NCBI GenBank assembly: GCA_003956705.1
Contig: QZCP01000835.1
Coordinates: 124,001 to 188,000, forward strand
Reading direction: 5' to 3'
Source: Brevipalpus yothersi
Taxonomy: Eukaryota; Arthropoda; Arachnida; Trombidiformes; Tenuipalpidae
DNA length: 64,000 bases
The position numbers were made by a program, and so were the translations under genes. This document shows, piece after piece, positions 12,401-25,600 of the stretch (the stretch's first letter is position 1; each line of letters starts with the position of its first letter). Under the pieces are notes generated by a model that worked only from the letters and a program-made list of their open reading frames with translations, was not told the origin of the DNA and did not search any database.

Positions 12401-15400
12401 ATTTTTTGAAAAAACTTTTGTTCTCAGTGATACTTTTTTCAAACGAATCATCTACCGAAATAGTGTACATACCTATCTTGACTGACATTGATTCTTCATT
12501 GATTTTTTGAGCACTTGGAGCAAATACCAAAGGCAAACGCCCTGAAGAGACCATTATGTCTTTAAAATTCAGTGGAGCATAGCAAATTTTAATGAGTGAA
12601 TGATTTTTTGAATACTTGGTCACAGAAGTTTTACACCATTTGAGCGACGATAGATCACCAGGATGAATAATTTCCAATCGAACATCGCTCGGTGCTTCAA
12701 TCAGACAGCGAGGATCTTTTTCATGCTTTTCCTCTACTTCCATATGGATATATTCGCCCCAACCAAGATCAGGATCGTAGATATTGAATTTTAGTTTCTT
12801 GTCCAGCACATGTGCTAAGGACGGATCGTCTAGCTTGATATTATTAAAATCAATCCCACGATCGTGGAAACGATTAGCGATGCAAATCGGACGATCATCG
12901 GAAAACTCTTGCACAAAACACTTCATGAAGCCAACAACACCTTGATCATATCTTGAGTCACCAATCAGCCAAATTGGGATTGTTTTGTCTTCCTCTTTGA
13001 GTGCTATCTTGAGTTCCTCTACCCACTGGAACTCTAATGGAGATACATTAATAATTTTTGGTGGAGGTGATAATTCTGGCTTCTTTCGGAAAAGGAGGCC
13101 TCTGATCGGGTGTAATTTTGGATCTGAGAGTCGATCAGAAACACAAATCCAGCTCATCTCCTCCATCAAACTTATTATGTCCTCTCCTCTAATGCAACTT
13201 GCTTTGAGATCAGCAACAACAGATTTTAATTGTGGAAGAGAGCACAAATTCTCAATATTTTCATTGACACTCTCTCGAAACACAACAAGAAGAAAGCCAC
13301 CAGGCTTGATAGCTTGAATCAGATGCTCAATTTTAGACTGGAAAGTCGAAATATTCCCCGAATAATTTTTGTAGATCAAAAAATCGGGTCGAGCGATGTC
13401 TCCTTGAAGTGGACATTCAGCGTTCCAATTGATTAGAGATGCTTTTCCAGATATCTTCTCTTTAACTTCTGGATCCGTTTCAGAGCTAGTAAAAGTGTAG
13501 GAAATCTTGGCTGCTCCCATTGATTGAGAATCGACAGTAGACTTGACAATTTCTACACAACAATTTTTTCCATCATTATGTTCTAAAACATTGATGGAAG
13601 CATTTGCTAGTCCATTACAAGCAACATCATCCAGAGCGGTGATTATGAATGGTACCAAAAATCGATTCAACAAGCTGTATTTTGAATCCTTACCGATCAA
13701 AACATCTTGAGTTGTTTTTATGATGTCGACTTTTTTATCATCTTTCTCCAGTATAGATATCAGATAGTCCAATAAACCAAATGATGGATCTTCTCGGAAG
13801 GCAAAGTTTTGCTCGAGTTTCTCTATTACATCCGGTCTCATCAGAGGTTCATTATCAAGATTTTTCTTCTGAGTTATTAATGAAGCATATTTATCACACG
13901 TTTTAAGATAGTTTTCCAACTGTTCTCGATACTTTGGCTCCAGCATGGCTGATTCGTTGAATGGGATGAAATCTTGGGTTTCGAGCAAAACATTCTGCGA
14001 TCTTCTCATAGCAAATGAGGCTTTCAAACCTCGTATCCACAGACCATCAGTACTAATGGTTCTTGTAATTGGATCATGGTGTACATCGAAGAGTATGGGA
14101 GTTTTCTGATCTTTTTCCTTTTCCTTTTCACTTTCATCACTTTTCCTCTGATCAGCTTCACCTTGTTTTTGGGTGCTTTCTTGCTGCTCTTTATTGATAA
14201 CTTGAGATTTTTTTAACAACAATTCCTGCTCATTGAAAGAATTTACTTTGGCAAGAATTTTTTCTGGATCTACTAGTAGAGTTTCGATGCCGGTTGGAAC
14301 AAACAAACTTCGATTGAATCGGTTGGTGAGAAGTGCCAATTGAAGAACTGAATCACTGAAAGTTATCCATGTTTTGAGGAAACTCAGCTGAGGCTCATAT
14401 ATTTTTTCAAATATTGAGCCACTTTTGAGTGACAATTGTGATACTTCTTTCCATTCAACTTTACCTCTACGGCCATACTGATCAGCTTCCACCAAACATC
14501 GGAAACTAGGTCCATAGTCGTAGCCTCGATTCCTCAGCTCTTTGTAAATATCTTCTCTTGTTAAATCAAGACCACCAGCATCATTTGATTCAATCGATTG
14601 TTTGTCCAAATCTGGTAACTGATAGTTTTCCTTCTCGTCCTCAATATTTTTGATAATAAAAATCTTTCCAAAAGCAATCGGTGAACCGCTTTCAGTTATG
14701 ATAAACGAATTATTGTATGGCATATAGTTCAGTCTGAAATTTACCTCCTTGTCAGGTAAAACAGTGGCACGTATGAATGATACATCTCGGAAAAGAACTT
14801 TACTCCTTCGGGAATCCAGAGAATAGAATCGTGCAACAGCATCCCAAGCATGCATCAGCATTCCAGTGGCAGGAAAGAGAATTCGACCGTCTATTTTGTG
14901 ATCAGAATAAAACCAATCCTCAGCGTTACCCAGAGCAACTGGGTGTACAAATGAGCTATTCTCCGATATATTGTTATAGCACTCTGGATATTTGTAAACC
15001 TTGTAATTTTTACTGTGGTCGAAACTGATGAGAGAATGAAGACCCAGAGTATCGATTGGTACAGGATAATCAGCTCCCGGATAGAGACAGCTGATATCGA
15101 TCGGTAAATTCCTTGTATACAATTGACCTATTGCTCTCAAAAAACTATCCAATTCTAGGTGATCATTATGAGCTAATCCGATTTGTCTTGAATGTGAGCA
15201 TTCAGATGATCCAAAATTGATGACAATAGAGTCAGAAGGAAGACAGTTTATTACTTCGTTGAGGAGTTTAGCGTTGAGTCGCTGAAGAATCAGCACATCG
15301 TTGGAGGTCTGAGATTCTTTTAGACAGCTTTCATTATTGATTTTTCGAACTCCTAAAGCATATTTTTCGACAACCTCTAGTAAACCATAGACATTGGATG

Positions 15401-18015
15401 GTGACCAGGCGAGTTTACCTAAATCAATCTGATAGCCATTCAATTTCATTTTCACAAGTGATTCGCTCACGTTGCAATATGTCTCAATTGTCTTGTTTGC
15501 TGATGAATTAGAGCTCTCTTTTTTTATCGTGTTAACTTGCTGGAATGAGACTTCTTTATGGTCAATAAAGTGTCCCAACCAATAAGCGGCGTTGATAGCT
15601 CTCTCATCTGTGATCAAATCCTTAGCAAATGCATGGGACAATTGGCCTAATGAATTTCCAATAAAACCGTTGATTGGTACTTTGATGTCTTTCATCAAAT
15701 TAATCACAATTATCTGACTGGCGATAGCAGCAACAGTTTTTTCAGATGTTGATCTGGCACTTGAGTGATCAAGCAATAGTCGTGGCAGATCAATTCCAAA
15801 TGGCTTGACATGAGCGAATAAACGATCTAGAGTGTCTGAAAATGTTGAAATCTCTCTGAAAAGAGGTTCAAACACGATCCCATGAGAAGGAAGAATCAAA
15901 GTGGCATTGCTGGACTCAGGCGACTGGTTTTCAGGTAAGTAATCTTCGAACGAAAGACAATCTTGATGCTTTTTGATCAGAGTATAGCCTTTGTAAGGCA
16001 TCGCAGATGTTTTTGAAAACTCGTTGAGAAAATCGAAAAAGCCATTTGTCAATGAATGCTGATTATCTTTCAAAAATTTCTGAATCTGCTGCACACTTTG
16101 ACGAATTCGACCACAGATAGGAATCAATCTGGGTATTTGACAGATAGCTTTGTAGATCTCAGGTGAGCACTTAGCCTTGTGACCTTTGAGAATAACATGA
16201 GCATTTGATCCACCAAAACCGAAGCAATTCAATGAGATATAATCGCCTTCGAAAGGAGTTTTTTCCAGAATAGGGATCATTTTACCATTCATGAGACCCT
16301 CTATCCTTGGATTAGGTTTCTTGAAATGGATGTTTGGTGGAATGTAGCCACTTTGGAACACTATGTTGGCTTTGACCATTGCACACATACCAGAAGCACC
16401 CTCAGCGTGCCCCATATTGGATTTGATCGATCCAATTTTTACTGGATTCTCTGCTGGTCTCTGGTAACAGAACACATCATAGATAGCCTTCATTTCCACA
16501 GGATCACCAACCTGTGTACCCGTTGTGTGAGCTTCAACATATTCGATTGTGGTTGGATCGAGACCAACTTCATCATAAGTTTCAGCCATCAATTGACGCT
16601 GCATGATAACAGAAGGGAAAGTAATACCTTGTTCTTTGTAGCCATCTGAATTGCTACGACAGTTAACAATAGTAGAATATATTCGTTTAGCTTCAGGTTT
16701 GAGCTGAAGCATAACACAACAGATGGCTTCACTTCGTCCATAACCGTCAGCTGATTCATCTAAGCTTTTGCTTCTACCAGAGGAGGAAACCATGAGAAGA
16801 TCTCTAAATTGTAAAGTTATCACAGGTACTAGACAGATATTGTATCCTATTACCAGTGCTCGATCACAAACACCTGATTTCAGAGCCACAAAAGCTTCAT
16901 TGAGAGCCGCAAAACTCGAACCACAGGCTGTATCAAATGTGCCAATCGGACCTTTCAAGCCAAAGGCTTGAGAAATTGTCGTCGTGTAATTCTGCTGATA
17001 TAGAGGTAAGTTGAGAGGGTCTGTATGGATCGCCATGTCAGTTTCCTCGAAGCAAAATCCACAGAAGAATCCAGTGTTTGTGCCCTTCAATTCTTTCACT
17101 GCAATACCTGAAAAATCGATGCTTTAGTGTTAAAACTTTTCTAGAAAAGAGAAAAAATTCTCTCACACATTAATCTGTAAATTAACCAAGAGTCCTCAAC
17201 AGTAATATGATTAATCCTGAATCATCTCTTTTCCTTGTCTAGAAAATATTACTCCCCTACATTTTGGCAGATTCTCCCATGAAACTCTCGTTAGACAGTT
17301 TTTACTCTTCATCGACGATTTGAGTTACATAAATGATTACTTCAGCTTCCAAAAATTCACTCTCAATATCATCATTTCGAAGGTGATCGAATTTCGAAGC
17401 TAATCACTCACCAGCATCTACGATAGCCTCAAATGTAACTTCCAGTAGCTTCCTCAATTGAGGGTCCATGAAATGAGCATCTTTTTCCGGGATCCCAAAA
17501 AACTCTGCATCGAACTTTTCGAGGTTTTCTACCCTTCCACAGTTCATTGGATATCCATGCATTCCTGGAAGAGAGCAAAATCGGACGAAAAATTGTAAAA
17601 TTTCAGAAAATTAATTTAAAAAGATAATTGACAGCCGAAAGTTCCGTAAATTTATTCTTCTTGATCTTATCATCATCATATAACGAATAATTTTATTTCA
17701 AATTTTCCCCCTTTGAATTGGTCTTACAAGGGGATTTAAAGCCTATGGCATTCTATTTGCAGTTTTTTGCTTATTATCGTTGATAAATGTATCAATCAAT
17801 CAATCGCTCAACTTACCAGCAGGGAAACGATCGTTTGCAGGACTGGTCATATCTATACCACTGAACAGATTATCAGCGAACTCTTGTATGTTTTCCGATT
17901 TCGGAAAACGTCCAGACATTCCAGAGATGACCACATCATCTTGGACACGCCACTTTCGTCGAACATAATTCAATTTCGATCGCCACTCATCCGAATTCAC
18001 GTCCATCGTGTTCAA
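9454..18015 (-). CDS. FAS-like synthase, copy B (complete)
   Basis: Complete five-exon gene, minus strand: 18015-17817, 17564-17412, 17107-12473, 12199-9642, 9552-9454. The exons sum to 7644 nt, exactly 2548 codons (2547 aa plus TGA). Domains by residue: KS about 20-420 with Cys179, His311, His351; AT remnant about 450-780 with Ser603 in GNSLGQ but Leu628 where FAS has Arg; DH with His854 and Asp1036 (DSVLQ); Lys/Glu-rich linker about 1078-1120; pseudo-methyltransferase lacking a glycine-rich SAM loop; ER with GSGGVG at 1740-1745; KR with GGFGGLG at 1957-1963 and Ser2085/Tyr2098; ACP Ser2216; TE Ser2359 (GYSYG), Asp2388 and His2526 in the last exon. Length matches animal FAS (about 2500 aa). 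Role: iterative acyl-chain synthesis, reducing and releasing a free acid. It probably needs acyl loading in trans because the AT looks inactive. Confidence 0.93.
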
Positions 18016-19671
18016 TTAACCAAATGTTCGTCCTATTGATGAGATAACTGCACACTTATTCTTAATGTGCAGAAAATGATAGAACAGCACTAGAAATTCA
18101 TGATGAATTCTGAAAAGATGGAAAACACCAATAATTCGGACTCAATTGTAAGCAACTATTTAATCAAACTGTAATGAAACTTTTTTTCAAAATTTTTCAT
18201 GAAACTGCGTCTCTCACATGTTTTTAGTTACTGATCGGTCAAAATAAGTCGATTAACTTTTCTAATTATGTCCTTGATTCTTTAATGCTTTTTGGGCCTC
18301 ATCGCCATGAAGCGTCAATGAAAGTGAGAAAGAGGCAGTTCATCTCAGTTGTTTTTCGCTCACTAACTCTCTCTATCTCTATCAATTATTAATGATTGGA
18401 CATCCAATCTTAACCATTGCAACTCTTCCCAATCTATTTACCACTTGATCAATTTCCCTTCAGGTGATGGAATCCACTCTCATACAGTATGATCTTAATA
18501 TTTGGATAAATTTTTCCGCATATGAAGCAAACATCTTGGTCTCACAATGAGAATGATCCATGCAGTGAGGCTTACAGCATACAATGTAATTACTCTCAAT
18601 CGAGATTTCTAGAGCTACAATATTAAAAAAGATAAGAAATTGAATCCCTAGGTGTAGAGATAATTCGAGAAACTGTTCTGTATACATGCATTTTATTGTT
18701 TGGAATTTTCTCTCGTTAATATCGATACACAACTCGAAGAAGTGAATCTTGTTAGATGAAAGTTCAAAGTGTAAGAAAGAAGATACAATTTTCTTCCATC
18801 ATTTGTAAAAACTAAAAGTTATCTCTGACTTTTATTGAGAAGGAAAAGTTTTATTAATGTTGTTGAATCTTATTTGCTTCATCAAGCAGAGGCTCTCATC
18901 ATCAAGTTTAGTATCAATGAAACTGTTCAATCGAGTTATCTTTATCATCATACTTTAATTGCATGAGATCCTTGAAAACACGGAAAAAGTGTTCAGAAAA
19001 TCGATAGAGTTGCAAAGTTAGTTCGTATTAGAAGGGCCAAATTTAGCCCTCAAGACTAAGGAGAAATTGAGGTTTCACATGTTTTCAATGATCAGTGGCT
19101 ATCGATTCGCCCTTCATGCTCATTCCCTTTTCATAATTATCCGAAAGTGAATTAACATTTGACATTTCAATTTTTTCCGATATAGATAATACAGAAATTA
19201 AGTATCTCTTACTTCTAGATTCTCTAAGATTCTCTAAGAAGTCCCGTTTCGAGAAGCGAATGCAAGCGATTTCTGATGCAAGATGTTCCATAATTATCGC
19301 ATGCTATGTGATGACATTTAAAATGTATGAATAACATTATACGACTCAAATAGTATTTATTTCCTTGTGGGATGAGTCAGTTTATCTGACTTAAAAATCA
19401 CAGAGATACACGAACACAGAGCGATCCATAAAAAATAGTGATATTGTCAATATATTGCTATGTTGTCACTCTTCTCACTCTATCTTGATGGATAAACTGT
19501 GTTCAAAGAATTAAGTCAATGCATTCAACAAAAGCAGGGTCCACTTGCTCTGATTATTATTCAGACTAAAATTCATTTATTCAATGAAATTAGTAAAGTA
19601 AGAATAAACAATGGCTCTTACACAACATGAATGGAAAGAAAACATCAGCTATGTGCAAACAGTGAATATTC
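18016..19671. repeat. Upstream flank of B, duplicated with A and D flanks
   Basis: Non-coding. About 1.3 kb here aligns by eye with the flank upstream of A (8099-9330). Its distal part, around 19290-19500, also matches the D upstream flank near 32080-32310. Minus strand AATAAA near 19576-19581 lies about 90 bases past the stop of pseudogene C and is a candidate poly(A) signal. No RNA gene seen. Confidence 0.6.
18394..18409. promoter_or_regulatory. Palindromic double CCAAT motif upstream of B
   Basis: Same inverted GATTGG/CCAATC pair as upstream of A, with a 4-base spacer, about 380 bases upstream of copy B's ATG. Conservation between the two flanks could reflect recent duplication rather than selection. 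Confidence 0.3.
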
Positions 19672-21927
19672 TCACGCTTCATTCTTAACCAAAAATTCGT
19701 TAACTTTACATGTGATTTGGTCAAGATTTTTAGTGATGAAATCAGTATGGTCTCCATCGAAGAAAAATTGTTCACCAATCTGAAAAAAAGCAAAAAAATG
19801 ATTATGGCCTTAGAGAGATGATAATAATGTAAGCCCTTTGTAAGGAGAAACTCAATCGAAATAGAATGATGCTTACGTTGGTATCGTTTCTAGCATCTAT
19901 GGGATCTTGATTTCCCTTTTTAGTCCTCAGATGGATAATTGCACAATTTTTAGGTTCTCGGGGATCATAGTTTAGAATTAAATGGAACTTATGATGCCAC
20001 AATTCACTGATTTTTGTTAATCTATCTACTTGGGTTGGCTTTGCTCCATTCATAATCAAATACCTCTTGACCACATCAAAACGCTCTATTCTTGAAGTTG
20101 CTTTCTTAATTTCCTCATCGAATTGAGAATTTTCGATCTTGAAAGGTTTCATACTAGCTTTGATAAATTCTCTCTCTCGAACATCATCCGAATCTGATGA
20201 AAATGAATTGTATTCAAAATTTTCAGCTATTGATTTTTTGATTGAAGTCGGGTCAGAATCGAGAAGAACCAATTTAGTGACTTTTGGACCTGATATTCGT
20301 TCTTCAAATTGTCTTACTATTTCTCGAGCTAGAACACCACCATATGAATATGCAATCAAACTAATCTGTGAACTACTTGTCAAATTAACAATTCGATCAG
20401 CATAGACACTGGCCACATCTTCAAAGGTGGTCAATTGTGCTAGGTCATAGGTCCAATTCAAGCCAACTACTGGTTGTTTTAATCGCTTGAGTAAACCAAT
20501 AAAAGATCTATAATGTCCTTGTATCGGTGGTAAAGCAAACATTAGTTCTCCAGAGCAATTGTTTAACATTGTTATTGGTTCCTCTGGTAAAAATTGAGAT
20601 TCTTCTTTTAAGTCAAGTTCTGAAAAATTAAGTTGTGCTCGCACAATCTCATTGGAATCAAATTTCTTCGAGAGTGCAATGAGTTCAGAGATTTTCATTT
20701 GTCGAACTCCGCTGGGTGTAATGGAAACATTGAAATTGCGATCCATGGTTTGCTGTACTTCTATGGCCATCAGAGAATCCATTCCCAGTTCTCCAAGAGT
20801 TACCTGAAGGTCTAATGAAAAGATGTCTTTGATTCCAAGAATATGGGAAATAGATTTAATAATATCTCCAGAAGATTCCAGTTTCACCCCTTCACTTCTG
20901 ACCATACTTAGGACTGTTGAGTTTTGATAGTTGAGAATTCGCTCAAAAGTTGTGAAACATGAGTGAAGTCGTTGTGGTGCAGTTCCTCTGATCGATTGAA
21001 CATCATTGCCCATCTTCTCGACTACAAATCCGACATCACCAATAAAACCCCACTGAACGGCAAGTCCATGTAATCCATCTCTTCTTCGACGTTCCATAAC
21101 ACTTTCCATGTAACAATTTGCCAGCCCATAATTCGTTTGACCAGCATTTCCTCGAGCACAGGCGATCGAGGAGAAAACAACGAAATAGTCCAACGATGGA
21201 CACACTTCACGACTGATTTTGTCCATGTTATATGTGATGTTTACTTTTGAGGCACATACTTTGGTGAATGTTTCTTCAGTATGATCAACGAAGAGGGCAT
21301 CGTTCAGCACGAGAGCTGAATTGAAAATACTTCCGACAGGAAGTGGCAGAGAGGTAAGAAGCTGACGAGTTCCTTCTTCGGTGGCTAGGTCATGAGTTGA
21401 TACAACTGAATTGATACCATTTTCAGCAAGTCGATCAAGACAGTATTGATGATATGAGTTTTGTGGACCTCTACGAGAATTAATCACTATATTTCTAGCT
21501 CCTTTGGAAGCAATCCATAAGGCAAGTTCAAGACCCAAGCCACCAAATCCACCGATAATGATGTGGACTTTGTTCGCATCAAATTTGATCACATTCAAAG
21601 CTGAGATAGGCAGAGGCTTGCCGAAATCTTCTGGATCGCGAACTTTGATTACAACTTCACCCATATGTTTTCCAGCGGCCATAAAACGGAATGTATCTTC
21701 GGTTTCATCCTTTTCAAACACTGTGGTAGGTAGAGGTTCAATGATCTCACTTGCCATCAGTTCACGAAAGAGCTTTCCCATTCACTTCTTTTCTGAATTA
21801 GCAACGTTCATTTCATCTGAAGGGAGATTAAAAAACGAATCTACCATCACACCATGGAATGATCGACCTTCATCCAATAGACCAAGCTCAATCGGACTGC
21901 TCTCGAATTCATCGTATTGTCCTATCA
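19672..21927 (-). pseudogene. 5'-truncated FAS-like pseudogene C (end of ER, KR, ACP, TE)
   Basis: Two exons remain: about 21927-19877 and 19779-19672. Homology to copies A, B and D starts abruptly in the C-terminal part of ER (near the GRSFHGVMVDSFF stretch) and stops going upstream at about 21927, so KS, AT, DH, pseudo-methyltransferase and most of ER are missing. A TGA in frame just upstream of MGKLF (about 21782-21784) interrupts the ER remnant. Downstream, KR (GGFGGLG, FSSIA, TNYGLAN), ACP (GMDSL), TE (AYSYGG) and the last exon (DGDHTDF) remain open. A 659-codon ORF survives, so a short KR-ACP-TE protein cannot be excluded, but the missing 5' end and the stop codon make a decaying copy much more likely. 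Confidence 0.8.
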
Positions 21928-22640
21928 AATCAGTAATATCTAGTTTCTATCTTCTTCCAGGTGAATCGCCCATGATTCTTCAAATTAGATCGATACCGGT
22001 CATCATATCATTTGGATTAAAGTTTTAAGCTTATTTACTCTGTTCGTTTCATCCCGGAGCCTTTCGGGTTGATATTGGAAAAAAATTCTCACTTTTGCTC
22101 AGATGCACCGAGGTGAACGCTATGTTTTTTGCAAACTTGCAATCTTAAGCCAACACCATTTATTACAATTGATGCTCCCAATGAATAAAAAACTTCTCCC
22201 CTAACAGCTTTCTATATTAGCCAGCAATGAAGAACTGAACATGGTGGGAAAAATCGACAGATGTACTGATGGCAAAACTTCCGAGGCTATCAGAAAGTTA
22301 TGAGAGAACAATGCATTTAGTGTCTGATACAAATGAAAAAGAATTCCTATGTACACTGTTCATTTCCTATCCTTATGTAACCAATTTCATGGTAAATTTC
22401 TGACAGAATGAATTGGTGTATTCCTCGTGAAAAGGATTCATTTTTGTGTAAATTTTCTTTGTTCAATATTTGAGTTGAAAAACAAGATAAACTGCAAAAA
22501 TTTGCCTTGAAAGCGAATCATTCGAGAATGAACAAAAATGCTGACAGAACCTGAATGTTCTAGTATAATAAGAAGCATTCATAATTTTTGGAGAATATAT
22601 TGATGGATAAATGGATTATGAATACAATATGTAAATTGCT
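21928..22640. other. Intergenic between C and D
   Basis: No gene seen. The 140 bases beyond D's stop (about 22500-22640) match the 3' flank of B. The rest is unrecognised AT-rich sequence that begins at the breakpoint where C loses homology to its relatives. Confidence 0.5.
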
Positions 22641-25600
22641 TTACTCATCCAAAAATTCCTGAACCTTGCTCGTTATTCGGTCGAGATTTTCATTGATGAA
22701 ATTATTATGATCGCCATCGAAGAATAATTGTTTGCCGACCTGGAAAAAATTCAATGAAGTAATGTTGTAGTTTTTCTTTACCATTCGAGGTATGGGCATG
22801 AAAATTGATTAAAAAATGAATGAAACTTACTTCGGGGTCATTTTGAGCATCTGAAAGCTCTTCATTTCCCTTTTTAGCTCTCAAATGAATGACATTGCAC
22901 TTGCTGGGTTCTCTTGGCTCATATTTCATAATCAAACGGAATTTTTGATGCCATAATTCGTTGATTTTTGTCAGTATTTCGGCTTGAGATGGCTCTACTC
23001 CATTCACAATCAAATACTTTTTAGCCACATTGAAACGTTCTATTCTGGAAGTGGCATTCTTGATTTCTTCGTCAAATTGAGAATTTTCAATCTTGAAACG
23101 CTTCATGCTAGCTTTAAGGAATTCTTGCTCTTGAACATCTTCTTTCGATTCAGAAGTCACATCGTATTCATGATGATCGATGATTGATTTTTTGATTGAA
23201 GTGGGATCAGAATCGAGAAGAACCAATTTAGTGACTTTTGGACCTGATTTTCGTTCTTCAAGTTGTCTTACTATTTCTCGAGCTAAAACACCACCATAGG
23301 AATATCCAATCAAATTAATCTCTGATTTATCTGTGAGATTGACAATTCGATCAGCATATACTCTGGCAACATCTTCAAAGGTTGTGAATTGGGCTAAATC
23401 ATAGGTCCAATTGAGTCCAGCCACTGGTTGTTTAAGTCGCTCGAGTAAGCCACTGAAGGCTCGATAATGTCCTTGCATCGGAGGTAGAGCAAACAAAGGA
23501 TCTCCAGAGCAATTATTCAGCATTGTTGTTGGTTCCTCTGGTAAAAATTGTGATTGTCCACCGATGTCAAATTCTGAAATTTTCATTTTTTCCCTCACAA
23601 TCTCATTTGAATCGAATTTCTTTGAGAGCGCAATAAGTTCACAAATTTTCATTTGTCGAACTTCTTTAGGTGTAATGGAAACATTGAAATTTCGATCCAT
23701 GGTTTGCTGTACTTCAATTGCCATCAGAGAATCCATTCCCAGCTCTCCGAGAGTAATTTGAGGGTCTAGTGCATAGATATCTTTGATTCCCAGAATGTGA
23801 CAGATAGATTTGATAATGTCTCCAGACGACTCAAGTTTAACTCCTTCACTCCTCACCAAACTCAAGATTGTTGGATTTGAATAGTTAAGAATTCGCTCCA
23901 AGGTTGCAAAACATGAATGAAGTCTCTGTGGTGAGGTTCCTCGAACTGATTGTACATCAGCACCCATCTTTTCGACCACAAATCCAACATCACCTATGAA
24001 GCCCCACTGTATAGCTAGTCCATGTAGTCCATCTCTTCTTCTCCGTTCGCAAACACTTTCCATAAAGGAATTGGCCAGTCCATAGTTAGACTGACCAGGA
24101 TTTCCTCGAGCACTTGCCACAGAGGAGAAAACAACAAAATAATCGAGAGATGGACACATTTCACGACTGAGTTTGTCCAAGTTGCGTGTAATATTAACTT
24201 TTGAGGCACAAACTTGGGTAAATGTTTCCTCAGTTTGATCCTCAAGGAGTGCATCATTCAGAACTAGGGCTGAATTGAAGATACCTCCAACAGGAAGTGA
24301 TAAAGAAGTGAGCAATTCATGAGTTCCCTCTTCGGTGGTTAGATCATGGTTTGATATAATGGAAGTGACATCATGTTCAGTAAGTCGATCGAGACAGTAT
24401 TGATGATAAGAATTCTTGGGGCCACTTCTAGAGTTGATCACTATATTTTTAGCTCCTTTGGAAGCAATCCATAGGGCAAATTCAAGTCCCAAACCTCCAA
24501 ACCCACCAATGATGATATACACCTTCTGGGCATCAAATTTGATCACATTCAAAGCTGAAATAGGAAGCGGCTGGCCAAAATCTTCTTGATCGTGAACTTT
24601 GATTACAACTTTACCCATATGTTTTCCTGAGGCCATGAAACGGAATGCATCTTCGACTTTCTCCATCTCAAATACTGTGGTAGGTAGAGGTTTAATGACT
24701 CCACTTTCGATCAGCTGGGAAAGAAGCTTCATTAACTGCACCTTTTGGGAATTAGCTACAGCCATTTCATCTGGAGCAGGATTGAAAAACGAATCTAACA
24801 TGACACCATAGAATGATCGACCTTCATCCAATAGACCAAGCTCAATCGGAGTGTTCTTGAATCCATCGTATTTTCCTATTTCAATGAATCTACCTCCTGG
24901 TGCAAGACAACGTATACTAGCTTGTAGTTTATCATCAGCTAATGAGTTGAGAACAATGTCCACTCCTCGGCCACCAGTTTCACGGAAGATCATCTCTTCA
25001 AATGATGTGTCTCTCGAATTACCAATATTAGATTCCTTCAATTGCGGGAATCTTTCGAGCACAAACTTGCGCTTCTCTGGTGTTCCAACAGTAGTGTAGA
25101 CTGTACAATCGTAGCTCAAACACAGGTGAATAGCAGCAATACCAACACCTCCACTTCCAGCATGAATCAGGACACTTTCACCACGCTTGAGATTACCTCT
25201 GATCATAAGACCATATATTGTTGTTCCATAAACTGCAGGAATGGTTGCAGCTTCTTCCAAGGACCAGTGCTGTGGAACAGGCCAAACGAAATCATCTGGG
25301 CTAAGTGAGACCTGAGTGGCCATCGCTCCAGAAGAGATCATTCCCATAACACGATTTCCGCTTTCATCATAACCAGCGAATTCCAAACCTGAAAATTTGA
25401 TAATTTCTAAATTCAGTGGAAATTGTTCTTCGAATTACGAGAGCTCATTTGAAATAATGAAACGGAGAATTATCTTTGCTCAATTAAACCATCAAACCTC
25501 CAAATACCTCCTATTATTATATACATGTAGTTCACACAGGTTTAGCTACATGTTGGAGAATATGGTTTCTTTTAGAAAAAACTTTCGTTCTCAATGAGTG

